A stretch of DNA of 64,000 bases from NCBI GenBank assembly GCA_029884455.1, contig JAOUHU010000001.1, positions 124,001-188,000 on the forward strand. The letters are read 5' to 3'. Under the pieces are notes generated by a model. It worked only from the letters and a program-made list of their open reading frames with translations. It was not told the DNA's origin and did not search any database. How positions within the stretch are numbered: position 1 is the stretch's first letter; each line of letters begins with the position of its first letter. Position numbers and translations under genes: made by a program. Shown here piece by piece: positions 47,947-55,638 of this stretch. Origin of the DNA: Gammaproteobacteria bacterium (lineage in GTDB: Bacteria; Pseudomonadota; Gammaproteobacteria; Steroidobacterales; Woeseiaceae).

Positions 47947-50001
47947 ATGAATAAGAAAGAAGCGTTGCGACGACTGCTGCAGCCGAAATCCGTTGCAGTC
48001 TTTGGTGGCAACAGTGCGGCCGCGGTGGTCAGGCAATGCAAGGCGATTGGATTCGCCGGCGAGATCTGGGCCGTGAGCCCGACTCGGACCGATATGGGTG
48101 GAATTCCCTGTGTACCAAGCATCGCCGAATTGCCTGGTATTCCGGATGCAAGTTTCGTTGCGGCGCCGCCGCAGGCCTCACTCGAGATCATCGCCGAGTT
48201 GTCGGCGCTGGGCGCGCCCGGCGCGGTGTGCTTCGCGGCGGGGTTCGGCGAGGCAGGTCCTGCAGGTGAAGCGTTGCAAAAGCAATTGCGCGAGGCGTCC
48301 GGGGACATGGCGATCATCGGGCCAAACTGCTACGGCTTCGTCAACTACCTCGACGGCGTGGCGCTGTGGCCGGACGAGCACGGCGGACACAGGGTCGGTC
48401 GCGGCGTTGCGCTGATTACCCAGAGCGGCAACATTGCGCTAAACCTGACCATGCAGCAGCGCTCGCTCGATTTCGCCTACGTTATTTCCATTGGCAATAA
48501 TTCCACGCTGTCACTCGCCGACTACATTGAATTATTGCTCGACGATGCGCGTGTAACAGCCATCGGGCTGCACATCGAGGGCTTGCGCGACATCGCAGGA
48601 TTCTCGCGTGCCGCGATTGCGGCACTGCGCAAGGGTATTCCCATCGTCGCATTAAAAACTGGCCGCTCCGCGCTCGGTGCCGAGATGACCATGAGCCACA
48701 CTGGCTCGCTGGCGGGGTCGGACCGGCTCTACTCGGCGCTGTTCGAGCGTGTCGGCGTGGCGCGCTGCGACACCGTGCCGCAATTCCTCGAGACCCTGAA
48801 ATTGCTGTCCCTGGTGGGTCCGCTGCACGCCAACACCATGGGTTCGATGAGTTGTTCCGGGGGCGAAGCATCGCTGGTAGCCGATTGCGCCGAGCGGCTC
48901 GGCGTTGACATGCCGGCACTGAGTGCCGATTCCGCCGCGCAACTGCACGAGTTGCTGGGGCCGAAAGTGCACGTCGCCAACCCGCTCGACTACCACTTGT
49001 ACATCTGGGGCGACTACGCGCAGATGAATGCCTGTTTCGCAAAGTTTGTCAGCAATTCCTACGGCTGCACCGTGCTGGTGCTCGACTACCCGGTTGGCGA
49101 GGGTGCCGATCAGTCGAATTGGGAAGTGGCGGAAAACGCTTTGCTCGATGCAGCCTCGTCGACCGGACAACGCGCTGTGATCGTCGCATCGTTGCCCGAG
49201 ACCCTGCCAGCCAATGTACGTGAGCGGCTCACGGCGAGGGGTATCGCGCCGATGCAGGGCATTGAAGATTGTGTATTTGCCATTCGTGCGGCTGCGATGG
49301 TCGGCGCGGCGCAGTCGCGGGTCGAGGAGATCGAGCCGATTCTGCCGCTCGCGACGATGACCGGCAGGCCGGTGGCTCTCGATGAAGCCGCCAGCAAGGC
49401 GGCGCTGGTTGAATTCGGTATTCGCGTTCCTGGCGCCTGGCTTTGTGCGGCGGAAGGGACCGTCGAAGCAGCCGATGCGGTAGGCTATCCGGTGGTACTC
49501 AAGGCCGTGGCGCAAGAGCTTGCACACAAGAGCGAAGCGGGCGCGGTCGCGGTCGGACTGCAGGACGGCAATGCGGTACGCGAGGCGACCCGGAAAATGG
49601 CGCGGAAATTCGATCGTTTCATGGTTGAAGAAATGGTGCGGCCGACCGTCGCCGAACTCATTGTCGGTGTGAGTCGCGATGCGTCCTTCGGTCTGGCATT
49701 GTTGATCGGTACCGGAGGCACGCTGGTTGAGCTGCTGCGTGATACCCGGTCCTTGCTGTTGCCGGTTCGCCGCGAGGATATCGGGACTGCACTGGACGGC
49801 CTGGTGGCAGGCAAATTGATCAATGGTTTTCGCGGCGGCCTGGCTGGCAATCGTGAAGCTGCGTTGGACGCCATTGAAGCCATTGCGCAGTTTGCCCTGC
49901 ATAATAGTGACACCTTGCTTGAACTCGATGTCAATCCGCTGCTCGTGACTCCGGAGTCCGCCATCGCCGTCGATGCGTTCATGCGCCTGGTCGAGTCGTA
50001 A
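47947..50001 (+). CDS. NDP-forming acyl-CoA synthetase, probably for betaine-type acids
   Basis: This 684-aa protein has a CoA-binding N-terminal domain (SVAVFGGNSAAAVVR) and a ligase-CoA domain with the phosphohistidine motif MSHTGSLAGS (His251). A C-terminal ATP-grasp domain follows (YPVVLKAVAQELAHKSEAGAV). This is the architecture of ADP-forming acetyl-CoA synthetases and of acyl-CoA synthetases such as PimA-type ligases. E. coli uses CaiB/CaiC to activate carnitine; neither is present here. This protein is therefore the candidate ligase for carnitine, crotonobetaine or gamma-butyrobetaine. Confidence 0.87.
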   Translation: MNKKEALRRLLQPKSVAVFGGNSAAAVVRQCKAIGFAGEIWAVSPTRTDMGGIPCVPSIAELPGIPDASFVAAPPQASLEIIAELSALGAPGAVCFAAGFGEAGPAGEALQKQLREASGDMAIIGPNCYGFVNYLDGVALWPDEHGGHRVGRGVALITQSGNIALNLTMQQRSLDFAYVISIGNNSTLSLADYIELLLDDARVTAIGLHIEGLRDIAGFSRAAIAALRKGIPIVALKTGRSALGAEMTMSHTGSLAGSDRLYSALFERVGVARCDTVPQFLETLKLLSLVGPLHANTMGSMSCSGGEASLVADCAERLGVDMPALSADSAAQLHELLGPKVHVANPLDYHLYIWGDYAQMNACFAKFVSNSYGCTVLVLDYPVGEGADQSNWEVAENALLDAASSTGQRAVIVASLPETLPANVRERLTARGIAPMQGIEDCVFAIRAAAMVGAAQSRVEEIEPILPLATMTGRPVALDEAASKAALVEFGIRVPGAWLCAAEGTVEAADAVGYPVVLKAVAQELAHKSEAGAVAVGLQDGNAVREATRKMARKFDRFMVEEMVRPTVAELIVGVSRDASFGLALLIGTGGTLVELLRDTRSLLLPVRREDIGTALDGLVAGKLINGFRGGLAGNREAALDAIEAIAQFALHNSDTLLELDVNPLLVTPESAIAVDAFMRLVES

Positions 50002-50019
50002 GCAGAGTTCAAAGCTCGT

Positions 50020-50083
50020 TTCAGTGGCGGAGCTTTATTCGAATCTTGGGCTGGCGTCGAGGGGCAATAACTTCGCCACTGAA
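50020..50083. repeat. Long-range inverted repeat downstream of acyl-CoA ligase and tRNA-Ala
   Basis: TTCAGTGGCG (50020-50029) and CGCCACTGAA (50074-50083) are perfect 10-bp complements, extendable by three weaker pairs. A second stem, AAAGCTC (50011-50017) with GAGCTTT (50030-50036), overlaps the first arm and would exclude it. Either hairpin could act as a terminator between the converging ligase and tRNA transcripts, though U-runs are short. Confidence 0.5.
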
Positions 50084-50090
50084 GAGTAGT

Positions 50091-50166
<76 letters not shown>

Positions 50167-50214
50167 ACGCAGGAGGCCAAGTCTAGCAATCGGCGCAGCG
50201 CCCGGAAATGGCTT

Positions 50215-50547
50215 TTAACGGGCATCAGCCGGATTGGTCGAATGCGATTCGAGCGACAGTGTCTCTTCATAGCCAAGTTGACCAGCGAGCTGGTTGTATT
50301 CATCGACGATTGCCTTGGCGCTGGCGATGAGTTTTTTCAGGTAGCCGACCGGGTTGCGCAGCTCCCAATGCTCGGGGGACATGATCAACCGCCCTCTGGA
50401 TTGTTCGAGTCGTAAATACGGTGGCGAACACCAGATTTCCTCACCATCGCGAGAATGGTGAAAGAACCACAGCTGTTCCCGCTCCGCCCTTTCAAACATG
50501 GGTTTGAGGCTTACCAGTATTGCCTGCTGCAAAGGGTCAAAGGTCAT
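50215..50547 (-). CDS. Small hypothetical protein
   Basis: The 110-aa product starts at ATG 50547, with an excellent AAAGGAG 7 bases upstream. The open frame continues to 50571 but the ribosome-binding site favours 50547. It is soluble, with no signal or membrane segment, and has a Trp/His-rich core (QLWFFHHSRDGEEIWCSPPYLRL). I do not recognise the family. A TATTATAGT -10-like element on the minus strand near 50585-50593 may be its promoter. Confidence 0.7.
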   Translation of the reverse strand: MTFDPLQQAILVSLKPMFERAEREQLWFFHHSRDGEEIWCSPPYLRLEQSRGRLIMSPEHWELRNPVGYLKKLIASAKAIVDEYNQLAGQLGYEETLSLESHSTNPADAR

Positions 50548-50800
50548 GCTGTTACTCCTTTCCGGTCGCATCGGTACCGCGAGGACTATAATACGCCGGC
50601 CCTGCCGGATTCCGGTGCCGTTCTGGCCGGCCCGCCGCGCTTTTGAAAAGCATGAAAATTCTCAGGAGTTGTCGTTTTTGGCCAGACGGATGTCGCGGGC
50701 AGCTATACACGCGGACCAGTTCTGGAACAAACTCAGCGCTGGAATCCTTATTTGAACCAAGCATTTAGCCCTTTTCACGGCAACAATCCAGGTACATGAA

Positions 50801-52342
50801 ATGACGGAAGAACCACGCCGACGGCGATCCGCAGGCAGGGAGGCTCGACGTGCGGCACGACAGGCAGCGCCAACGTCTACGGCAGCTTTTATCGAACGCA
50901 AGATTCCCTACTTCGAGATTCTGGATGAAGAGGGCCTGCAGCTTATCGAGCACAATGCCGATACCGTGCTCGAGGAAATCGGCATCGAGTTCCGGGACTT
51001 TCCACGCGCCCTGAAACTGTTCAAGGATGCCGGCGCTGATGTCAAGGGTGAACGCGTGCGCTTTCCGCGCGGGCTGTTGCGCTCGATTGTGCAGGCGACT
51101 GCGCCGCGGGAGTACACGCAGCACGCACGCAATCCGGCGCGCAATGTGATTGTCGGTGGCGATCGCACGATTCTGGTGCCGGCTTATGGCTCGCCTTTTG
51201 TGCGTGACCTCGACAAGGGGAGGCGCTATGCAACCATCGAAGACTTCCGCAATTTCGTCAAGCTCGCCTACCTGAGTCCGGGCCTGCACCATTCGGGTGG
51301 CACCGTTTGCGAGCCGGTCGAAATTCCGGTCAACAAGCGCCATTTCGATATGGTCTACAGCCACGTCAAGTACAGCGACAAACCGTTCATGGGATCCGTG
51401 ACCGCGCCGGAACGTGCCCAGGACACGGTCGACATGGCGAAGATCGTATTCGGCGAGGAATTCGTTCAGCAAAATACCGTGATCACGAGCCTGATCAATG
51501 CGAACTCGCCCATGACCTATGACGCGACCATGCTGGGTGCGGCGACCGTTTATGCCGAGAACAACCAGGCGACCATGATCTCGCCATTCCTGATCGCTGG
51601 CGCCATGTCACCGGTTGCGGTAGCCGGAACCGTTACGCAAATTCTCGCCGAGGCGCTTGCCGGCATGGCGTACGTGCAGCTCGTGCGGCCCGGTGCGCCG
51701 GTCATATTCGGTACCTTTGCGGCGGCGGTGTCGATGCAAACCGGTGCGCCGACCTTCGGCACGCCCGAGCCGAGCATGGTGGTGTACGCGGCCGCGGCGC
51801 TGGCGCGCCGATTGGGTGTCCCGTTCCGTAGCGGCGGTGGCCTGTGCGGCTCGAAGATTCCGGATGCGCAGGCTGCGTACGAGGCGGCGAACACCATGGT
51901 GTCCTCGGCCCTGGCCGGCGTCAATTTCATGTTACACACCGCGGGCTGGCTCGAAGGCGGTCTCGCGATGGGTTACGAAAAATTCATACTCGATGCGGAC
52001 CAGGCGAACATGATTGCAATCCTGCTCGGTGGCATCGACCTGTCCGAGAACGGTCAGGCGATGGATGCCTTGCGCGAGGTTGGTCCCGGTTCGCACTTCC
52101 TCGGCTCCGCGCATACCCAGGCAAACTTCGAGACGGCGTTCTACCGTTCGCCTGTCAGCGACAGTAACAGCTTCGAACAATGGGAGCTTGAGGGTTCGCA
52201 GGATGCAGCGCAACGTGCCAACAAGATCTGGAAGAGGATGCTGAATGAGTACGAGGCGCCACCACTTGACCCGGCAATCGATGAGGCCTTGTGCGATTTC
52301 GTGGCGCGCCGCAAGAGCGAATTTCCCGACCAGAACTACTGA
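50801..52342 (+). CDS. mttB: Non-pyrrolysine MttB-family corrinoid methyltransferase (copy 2)
   Basis: This 513-aa MttB-superfamily protein is clearly distinct from copy 1. It starts with a basic tail (EEPRRRRSAGREARRAARQ), then IPYFEILDEEGLQLIEHNAD, SGGTVCEPVEIP, and the C-terminal segment GSHFLGSAHTQANFE. No in-frame TAG occurs. It heads a 13-kb operon for folate-linked methyl oxidation and sarcosine breakdown. No corrinoid carrier gene lies next to it. Substrate could be glycine betaine, trimethylamine-like or another quaternary amine made in the pathway. Confidence 0.92.
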   Translation: MTEEPRRRRSAGREARRAARQAAPTSTAAFIERKIPYFEILDEEGLQLIEHNADTVLEEIGIEFRDFPRALKLFKDAGADVKGERVRFPRGLLRSIVQATAPREYTQHARNPARNVIVGGDRTILVPAYGSPFVRDLDKGRRYATIEDFRNFVKLAYLSPGLHHSGGTVCEPVEIPVNKRHFDMVYSHVKYSDKPFMGSVTAPERAQDTVDMAKIVFGEEFVQQNTVITSLINANSPMTYDATMLGAATVYAENNQATMISPFLIAGAMSPVAVAGTVTQILAEALAGMAYVQLVRPGAPVIFGTFAAAVSMQTGAPTFGTPEPSMVVYAAAALARRLGVPFRSGGGLCGSKIPDAQAAYEAANTMVSSALAGVNFMLHTAGWLEGGLAMGYEKFILDADQANMIAILLGGIDLSENGQAMDALREVGPGSHFLGSAHTQANFETAFYRSPVSDSNSFEQWELEGSQDAAQRANKIWKRMLNEYEAPPLDPAIDEALCDFVARRKSEFPDQNY

Positions 52343-52947
52343 TGCACGACACGGTCCTCGTCATAGCGTGCGGCGCGCTCGTACGCGAAATTACCGAGCT
52401 GAAAGAACGCTACGGCTGGAATCATTTGCAGCTCAAATGCATCGACGCCAAGCTGCACATGCGGCCGGAGCGTATCCCGGCACGCCTGCGCGACATGATT
52501 CGGAAGTACAAGGACGACTACGACGAGATTTTTGTCGCCTATGCCGATTGCGGCACCACCGGTGGCATTGACAAGGTCCTCGATGAGGAGGGCATAAAAC
52601 GCCTGCCGGGTGCGCATTGCTACCAGTTTTTTGCCGGCACGGAAAGGTTCGCGGCGCTGGCCGATGCCGAGCCCGGCACGTTTTACCTGACCGACTTCCT
52701 GGCACGACATTTCGACCAGTTCGTGACCCGGCCGCTGAAATTCGAGCAGCACCCGGAGTTGCGTGATGCCTATTTCGGCAATTACAGGAAGCTCGTCTAT
52801 TTGTCTCAGAAAAAGGATGCGGCTGTGCTCGAGGCAGCCCGGCGGGCCGCCGGGAAGCTCGGACTCGAGTTTGAGCATGTGCCCGTGGGTTACGGCGAAC
52901 TCGAGACGGGCCTCCGCCACCTGGCGTTAAGGCAAAACCATGGTTAA
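52342..52947 (+). CDS. DUF1638 family protein
   Basis: This 201-aa protein has conserved Cys/His positions typical of DUF1638 (IACGALVREI, LQLKCIDAKLHMRPERIP, YADCGTTGG, PGAHCYQFFAG). Such proteins recur beside MttB-type methyltransferases and corrinoid genes, so a role in corrinoid handling or methyl transfer is plausible but unproven. The start codon shares a base with the mttB stop (TGATG), and the gene overlaps the next by 8 bases. Confidence 0.85.
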   Translation: MHDTVLVIACGALVREITELKERYGWNHLQLKCIDAKLHMRPERIPARLRDMIRKYKDDYDEIFVAYADCGTTGGIDKVLDEEGIKRLPGAHCYQFFAGTERFAALADAEPGTFYLTDFLARHFDQFVTRPLKFEQHPELRDAYFGNYRKLVYLSQKKDAAVLEAARRAAGKLGLEFEHVPVGYGELETGLRHLALRQNHG

Positions 52948-53260
52948 GAAGACCCTGATTTTCTGGCGCGATATTCCCTCGCAGGTCATATTGCAGCGTG
53001 GCCGTGTGCGCGAAAAGGCCATGCTCAGCGCGCGATTCCAGGAAGCCATAGACCGTGCTGCCATGCGCGCCGGCAAAGGCAGCAGCGATGCATACCTGGC
53101 GGAATGGTGTCGCAAGACGTCGTCGCTGGAATCAAGCGAGGAACTCGGCGCACTGGCCGCCGCGGAAGTGGCACGACTCGAGGCCGGGTATTCGGACCAA
53201 CAGCTGCAGGAGCTGATTCGCAGCCAGGGCGTAGCGCCTGGGCCGGCAGGCGAGTCCTAA
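52940..53260 (+). CDS. PF13769-like 'virulence factor' small protein
   Basis: This 106-aa soluble protein starts LIFWRDIPSQVILQRGR, followed by RFQEAIDRAAMRAG and DAYLAEW. I recognise the pattern of the small 'virulence factor' domain family, whose name is historical. The family is repeatedly linked to MTHFR-type genes in proteobacteria. Here it lies just before the free-standing MTHFR C-terminal domain gene, so it may be an accessory subunit of that complex. Confidence 0.75.
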   Translation: MVKKTLIFWRDIPSQVILQRGRVREKAMLSARFQEAIDRAAMRAGKGSSDAYLAEWCRKTSSLESSEELGALAAAEVARLEAGYSDQQLQELIRSQGVAPGPAGES

Positions 53261-53262
53261 GC

Positions 53263-53712
53263 ATGTACCGGATGCGTTCCTGGTCGGTGCGGCATGCGCG
53301 CACACTCAAGTCGCTCTATCGGGGTCTTGAGAAGGTGTTGCTGCTTATTGCGCCACTGTTGCGACGAATCGGCTATGAGCGCCTGGACAAACCATTCCTG
53401 TGGCTCGAGAAAGCAACCAAGGGCTTCCTGCTGGATTCGCAAAGCTGTGGTCAATGCATCGTCGGATTCACCGGACTGGCATGCCCGATGAATTGCCCGA
53501 AAAGCATGCGCAACGGCCCATGCGGTGGTGTCCGCGCAAGCGGCAAATGCGAAGTGAAACCGGACATGGATTGCGTCTGGGTGCTCGCCTGGGAGGGCAA
53601 CAAGCGCCTGCAGGAAAAAGAACACCCGATTCAATTCTTGCAGCCAGCCATCGACAATCGCAGGATCGGAACGTCGGCATGGCTTCGAGAGGTGCGTCGC
53701 CATGAGGTTTGA
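53263..53712 (+). CDS. MTHFR C-terminal domain protein (zinc/FeS-type Cys cluster)
   Basis: The 149-aa product matches the stand-alone methylenetetrahydrofolate reductase C-terminal domain. Its Cys-rich core is SCGQCIVGFTGLACPMNCPK then NGPCGGVRASGKCEVKPDMDC. Eight or more Cys residues suggest FeS or zinc binding, as in the MetV partner of acetogen MetF. It overlaps metF by 11 bases. A basic N-terminal helix (RSWSVRHARTLKSLYRG) may be for membrane or partner contact. Confidence 0.85.
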   Translation: MYRMRSWSVRHARTLKSLYRGLEKVLLLIAPLLRRIGYERLDKPFLWLEKATKGFLLDSQSCGQCIVGFTGLACPMNCPKSMRNGPCGGVRASGKCEVKPDMDCVWVLAWEGNKRLQEKEHPIQFLQPAIDNRRIGTSAWLREVRRHEV

Positions 53713-54718
53713 CGATGAGCCACTGATCCCGGGTGAAAATCTGCCATTGCGGCCCGGGCACAATTCGCCGGGGCGGCTCGAGCGTGTATTGCGAGCCGGC
53801 GCTTTTGCCGTAACTGCGGAAATCGCACCGCCGGATTCTGCGGATCCGGAAGAAGTGTACGCGCGTGCGGCGCTGTTTGATGGTGTTGTTGACGCCATGA
53901 ACGCGACCGACGGATCCGGTGCAAACTGCCACATGTCCAGTGTCGGCATGTGCTCGCTGCTGACGCGTCGCGGCTATGCAATGGTGATGCAGGTGTCAGC
54001 ACGGGATCGAAACCGCATCGCCATCCAGGGTGATGTGCTCGGTGCATCGGCGATGGGCGTCTCAAACATCCTCTGCCTGACCGGTGACAGCGTCGGTGTC
54101 GGGGACCATCCGGAAGCGAAGCCGGTATTTGATCTCGATTGCATGTCGATGCTTGGCATGCTGCGCGGCATGCGCGACCAGAAGCAATTCCTGAGCGGTC
54201 GTCAACTGACCAGCCCGCCGCAAATTTTCCTGGGCGCGGCAGCAAATCCATTTGCACCGCCGCTGGACTATCGTCCGCTACGGCTGGCCAAAAAGGTCGC
54301 GGCCGGCGCACAGTTCGTGCAGACGCAGTATTGTTTCGACATTGGTCTATTCAAGGATTACATGCGCGCCGTTCGCGACATGGGCCTGCATGAAAAAGTG
54401 TTCATACTGGCGGGCGCTGGCCCGCTCGCCTCGGCCAACTCGGCCGAGTGGATGCGCAGCAACGTCCCGGGCGTGCACATACCGGAGGCTGTTATTCGTC
54501 GCATGCGAGGCGCACAGAACCAGAAGGAAGAGGGCGTTAACATCTGCATCGAGATGATCCGCGAACTAAAGGAAATAGAGGGAGTCAGTGGCGTTCACCT
54601 CATGGCATACCGGCAGGAACACCGGGTCGCCGAGATCGTGCAGCGCTCAGACGCATTATCGGGACGGGAACTTTGGCATCCGGGCGTCGCCCGCGATGCG
54701 GACCCGGCCATCAAGTAG
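53702..54718 (+). CDS. metF: Methylenetetrahydrofolate reductase
   Basis: This 338-aa MetF-like TIM barrel has AVTAEIAPPDSADPEEVY near the N-terminus, NILCLTGDSVGVGD, and AAGAQFVQTQYCFDI. It interconverts methyl-THF and methylene-THF. Together with the MetV-like Cys-rich protein immediately upstream, it resembles the MetVF pair of acetogens. In this operon it should run in the oxidative direction, turning methyl groups from MttB/corrinoid into methylene-THF. Confidence 0.9.
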   Translation: MRFDDEPLIPGENLPLRPGHNSPGRLERVLRAGAFAVTAEIAPPDSADPEEVYARAALFDGVVDAMNATDGSGANCHMSSVGMCSLLTRRGYAMVMQVSARDRNRIAIQGDVLGASAMGVSNILCLTGDSVGVGDHPEAKPVFDLDCMSMLGMLRGMRDQKQFLSGRQLTSPPQIFLGAAANPFAPPLDYRPLRLAKKVAAGAQFVQTQYCFDIGLFKDYMRAVRDMGLHEKVFILAGAGPLASANSAEWMRSNVPGVHIPEAVIRRMRGAQNQKEEGVNICIEMIRELKEIEGVSGVHLMAYRQEHRVAEIVQRSDALSGRELWHPGVARDADPAIK

Positions 54719-54738
54719 CCGTTACGGAGAAGAGAACA

Positions 54739-55638
54739 ATGACAGATACCCTGGTGAGTTCGGCCAGCAAGGAAGTACGCATCGGCTTCGAAAGGCCGTT
54801 CGTCATTATTGGCGAGCGCATTAACCCGACCGGGCGCAAGATTCTTGCCGAGGAAATGAAAAACGGCGATTACAGCCGGGTCATTGCCGACGCCCTGGCG
54901 CAGGTTGAGGCTGGCGCGCACATGCTCGATGTGAATGCCGGTATTCCGCTGGCCGATGAGCCGGCAATTCTCGCCGAGGCCATCCGGCTGGTACAGTCGG
55001 TCACCGACGTGCCGTTGTCGATTGATTCGTCGATCGTCGCCGCACTTGAATCCGGGCTCGCCGTCTACCAGGGCAAGGCGCTGGTCAACTCGGTGACCGG
55101 CGAGGAAGAGCGGCTTGAATCGGTCCTGCCGCTGGTCAAAAAGTATGGCGCGGCCGTGGTCGCGATCTCCAATGACGAGACAGGAATCTCTGAGGACCCC
55201 GATGTGCGCTTTGCGGTTGCGAAGAGAATCGTCGAGCGTGCCGCCGACCATGGTATCCCTGCGGCGGACGTCATTGTCGATCCGCTGGTGATGCCGATCG
55301 GAGCGATTAACTCGGCCGGCAAACAGGTCATGCACATCCTGCGGCGCCTGCGCAACGAGCTGAAGGTGAATACGACCTGCGGAGCGTCCAACGTGAGCTT
55401 CGGCCTGCCAAACCGTAACGGCATCAACAGCGCCTTCCTGACCATGGCGATCGGAGCCGGACTGACCTCGGCCATCACGAGCCCGCTGCATACTGAAGTC
55501 ATGCAGGCGGTGCTCGGCGCCGACGTCATGATGGGCAACGACCCGGACTGCTCCAACTGGATCCGAAAATACCGTGAACCCGTCGCCGAAGGTGAAGGCC
55601 GCGGTGGCCGTGGTGAACGCAAGCGCAGGCGGCGTTGA
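54739..55638 (+). CDS. Pterin-binding corrinoid:tetrahydrofolate methyltransferase
   Basis: This 299-aa DHPS-like TIM barrel has GERINPTGRKILAEE, AGAHMLDVNAGIP and PLSIDSS, the folate-site motifs of MtvA/AcsE-type enzymes. It moves the methyl group from the corrinoid carrier to THF. The start is ATG 54739, with GGAG upstream. An Arg/Gly-rich tail (GRGGRGERKRRRR) extends past the barrel, an unusual addition. It overlaps the next gene by 4 bases. Confidence 0.9.
   Translation: MTDTLVSSASKEVRIGFERPFVIIGERINPTGRKILAEEMKNGDYSRVIADALAQVEAGAHMLDVNAGIPLADEPAILAEAIRLVQSVTDVPLSIDSSIVAALESGLAVYQGKALVNSVTGEEERLESVLPLVKKYGAAVVAISNDETGISEDPDVRFAVAKRIVERAADHGIPAADVIVDPLVMPIGAINSAGKQVMHILRRLRNELKVNTTCGASNVSFGLPNRNGINSAFLTMAIGAGLTSAITSPLHTEVMQAVLGADVMMGNDPDCSNWIRKYREPVAEGEGRGGRGERKRRRR

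Noticed and set aside
48652-49902. 416-aa minus-strand frame opposite the acyl-CoA ligase
   Set aside because: Antisense to the phosphohistidine and ATP-grasp regions of a well-supported gene.
52940-53260. A pathogenicity role for the 'virulence factor' family gene
   Set aside because: The family name is historical; the operon setting points to methyl metabolism.
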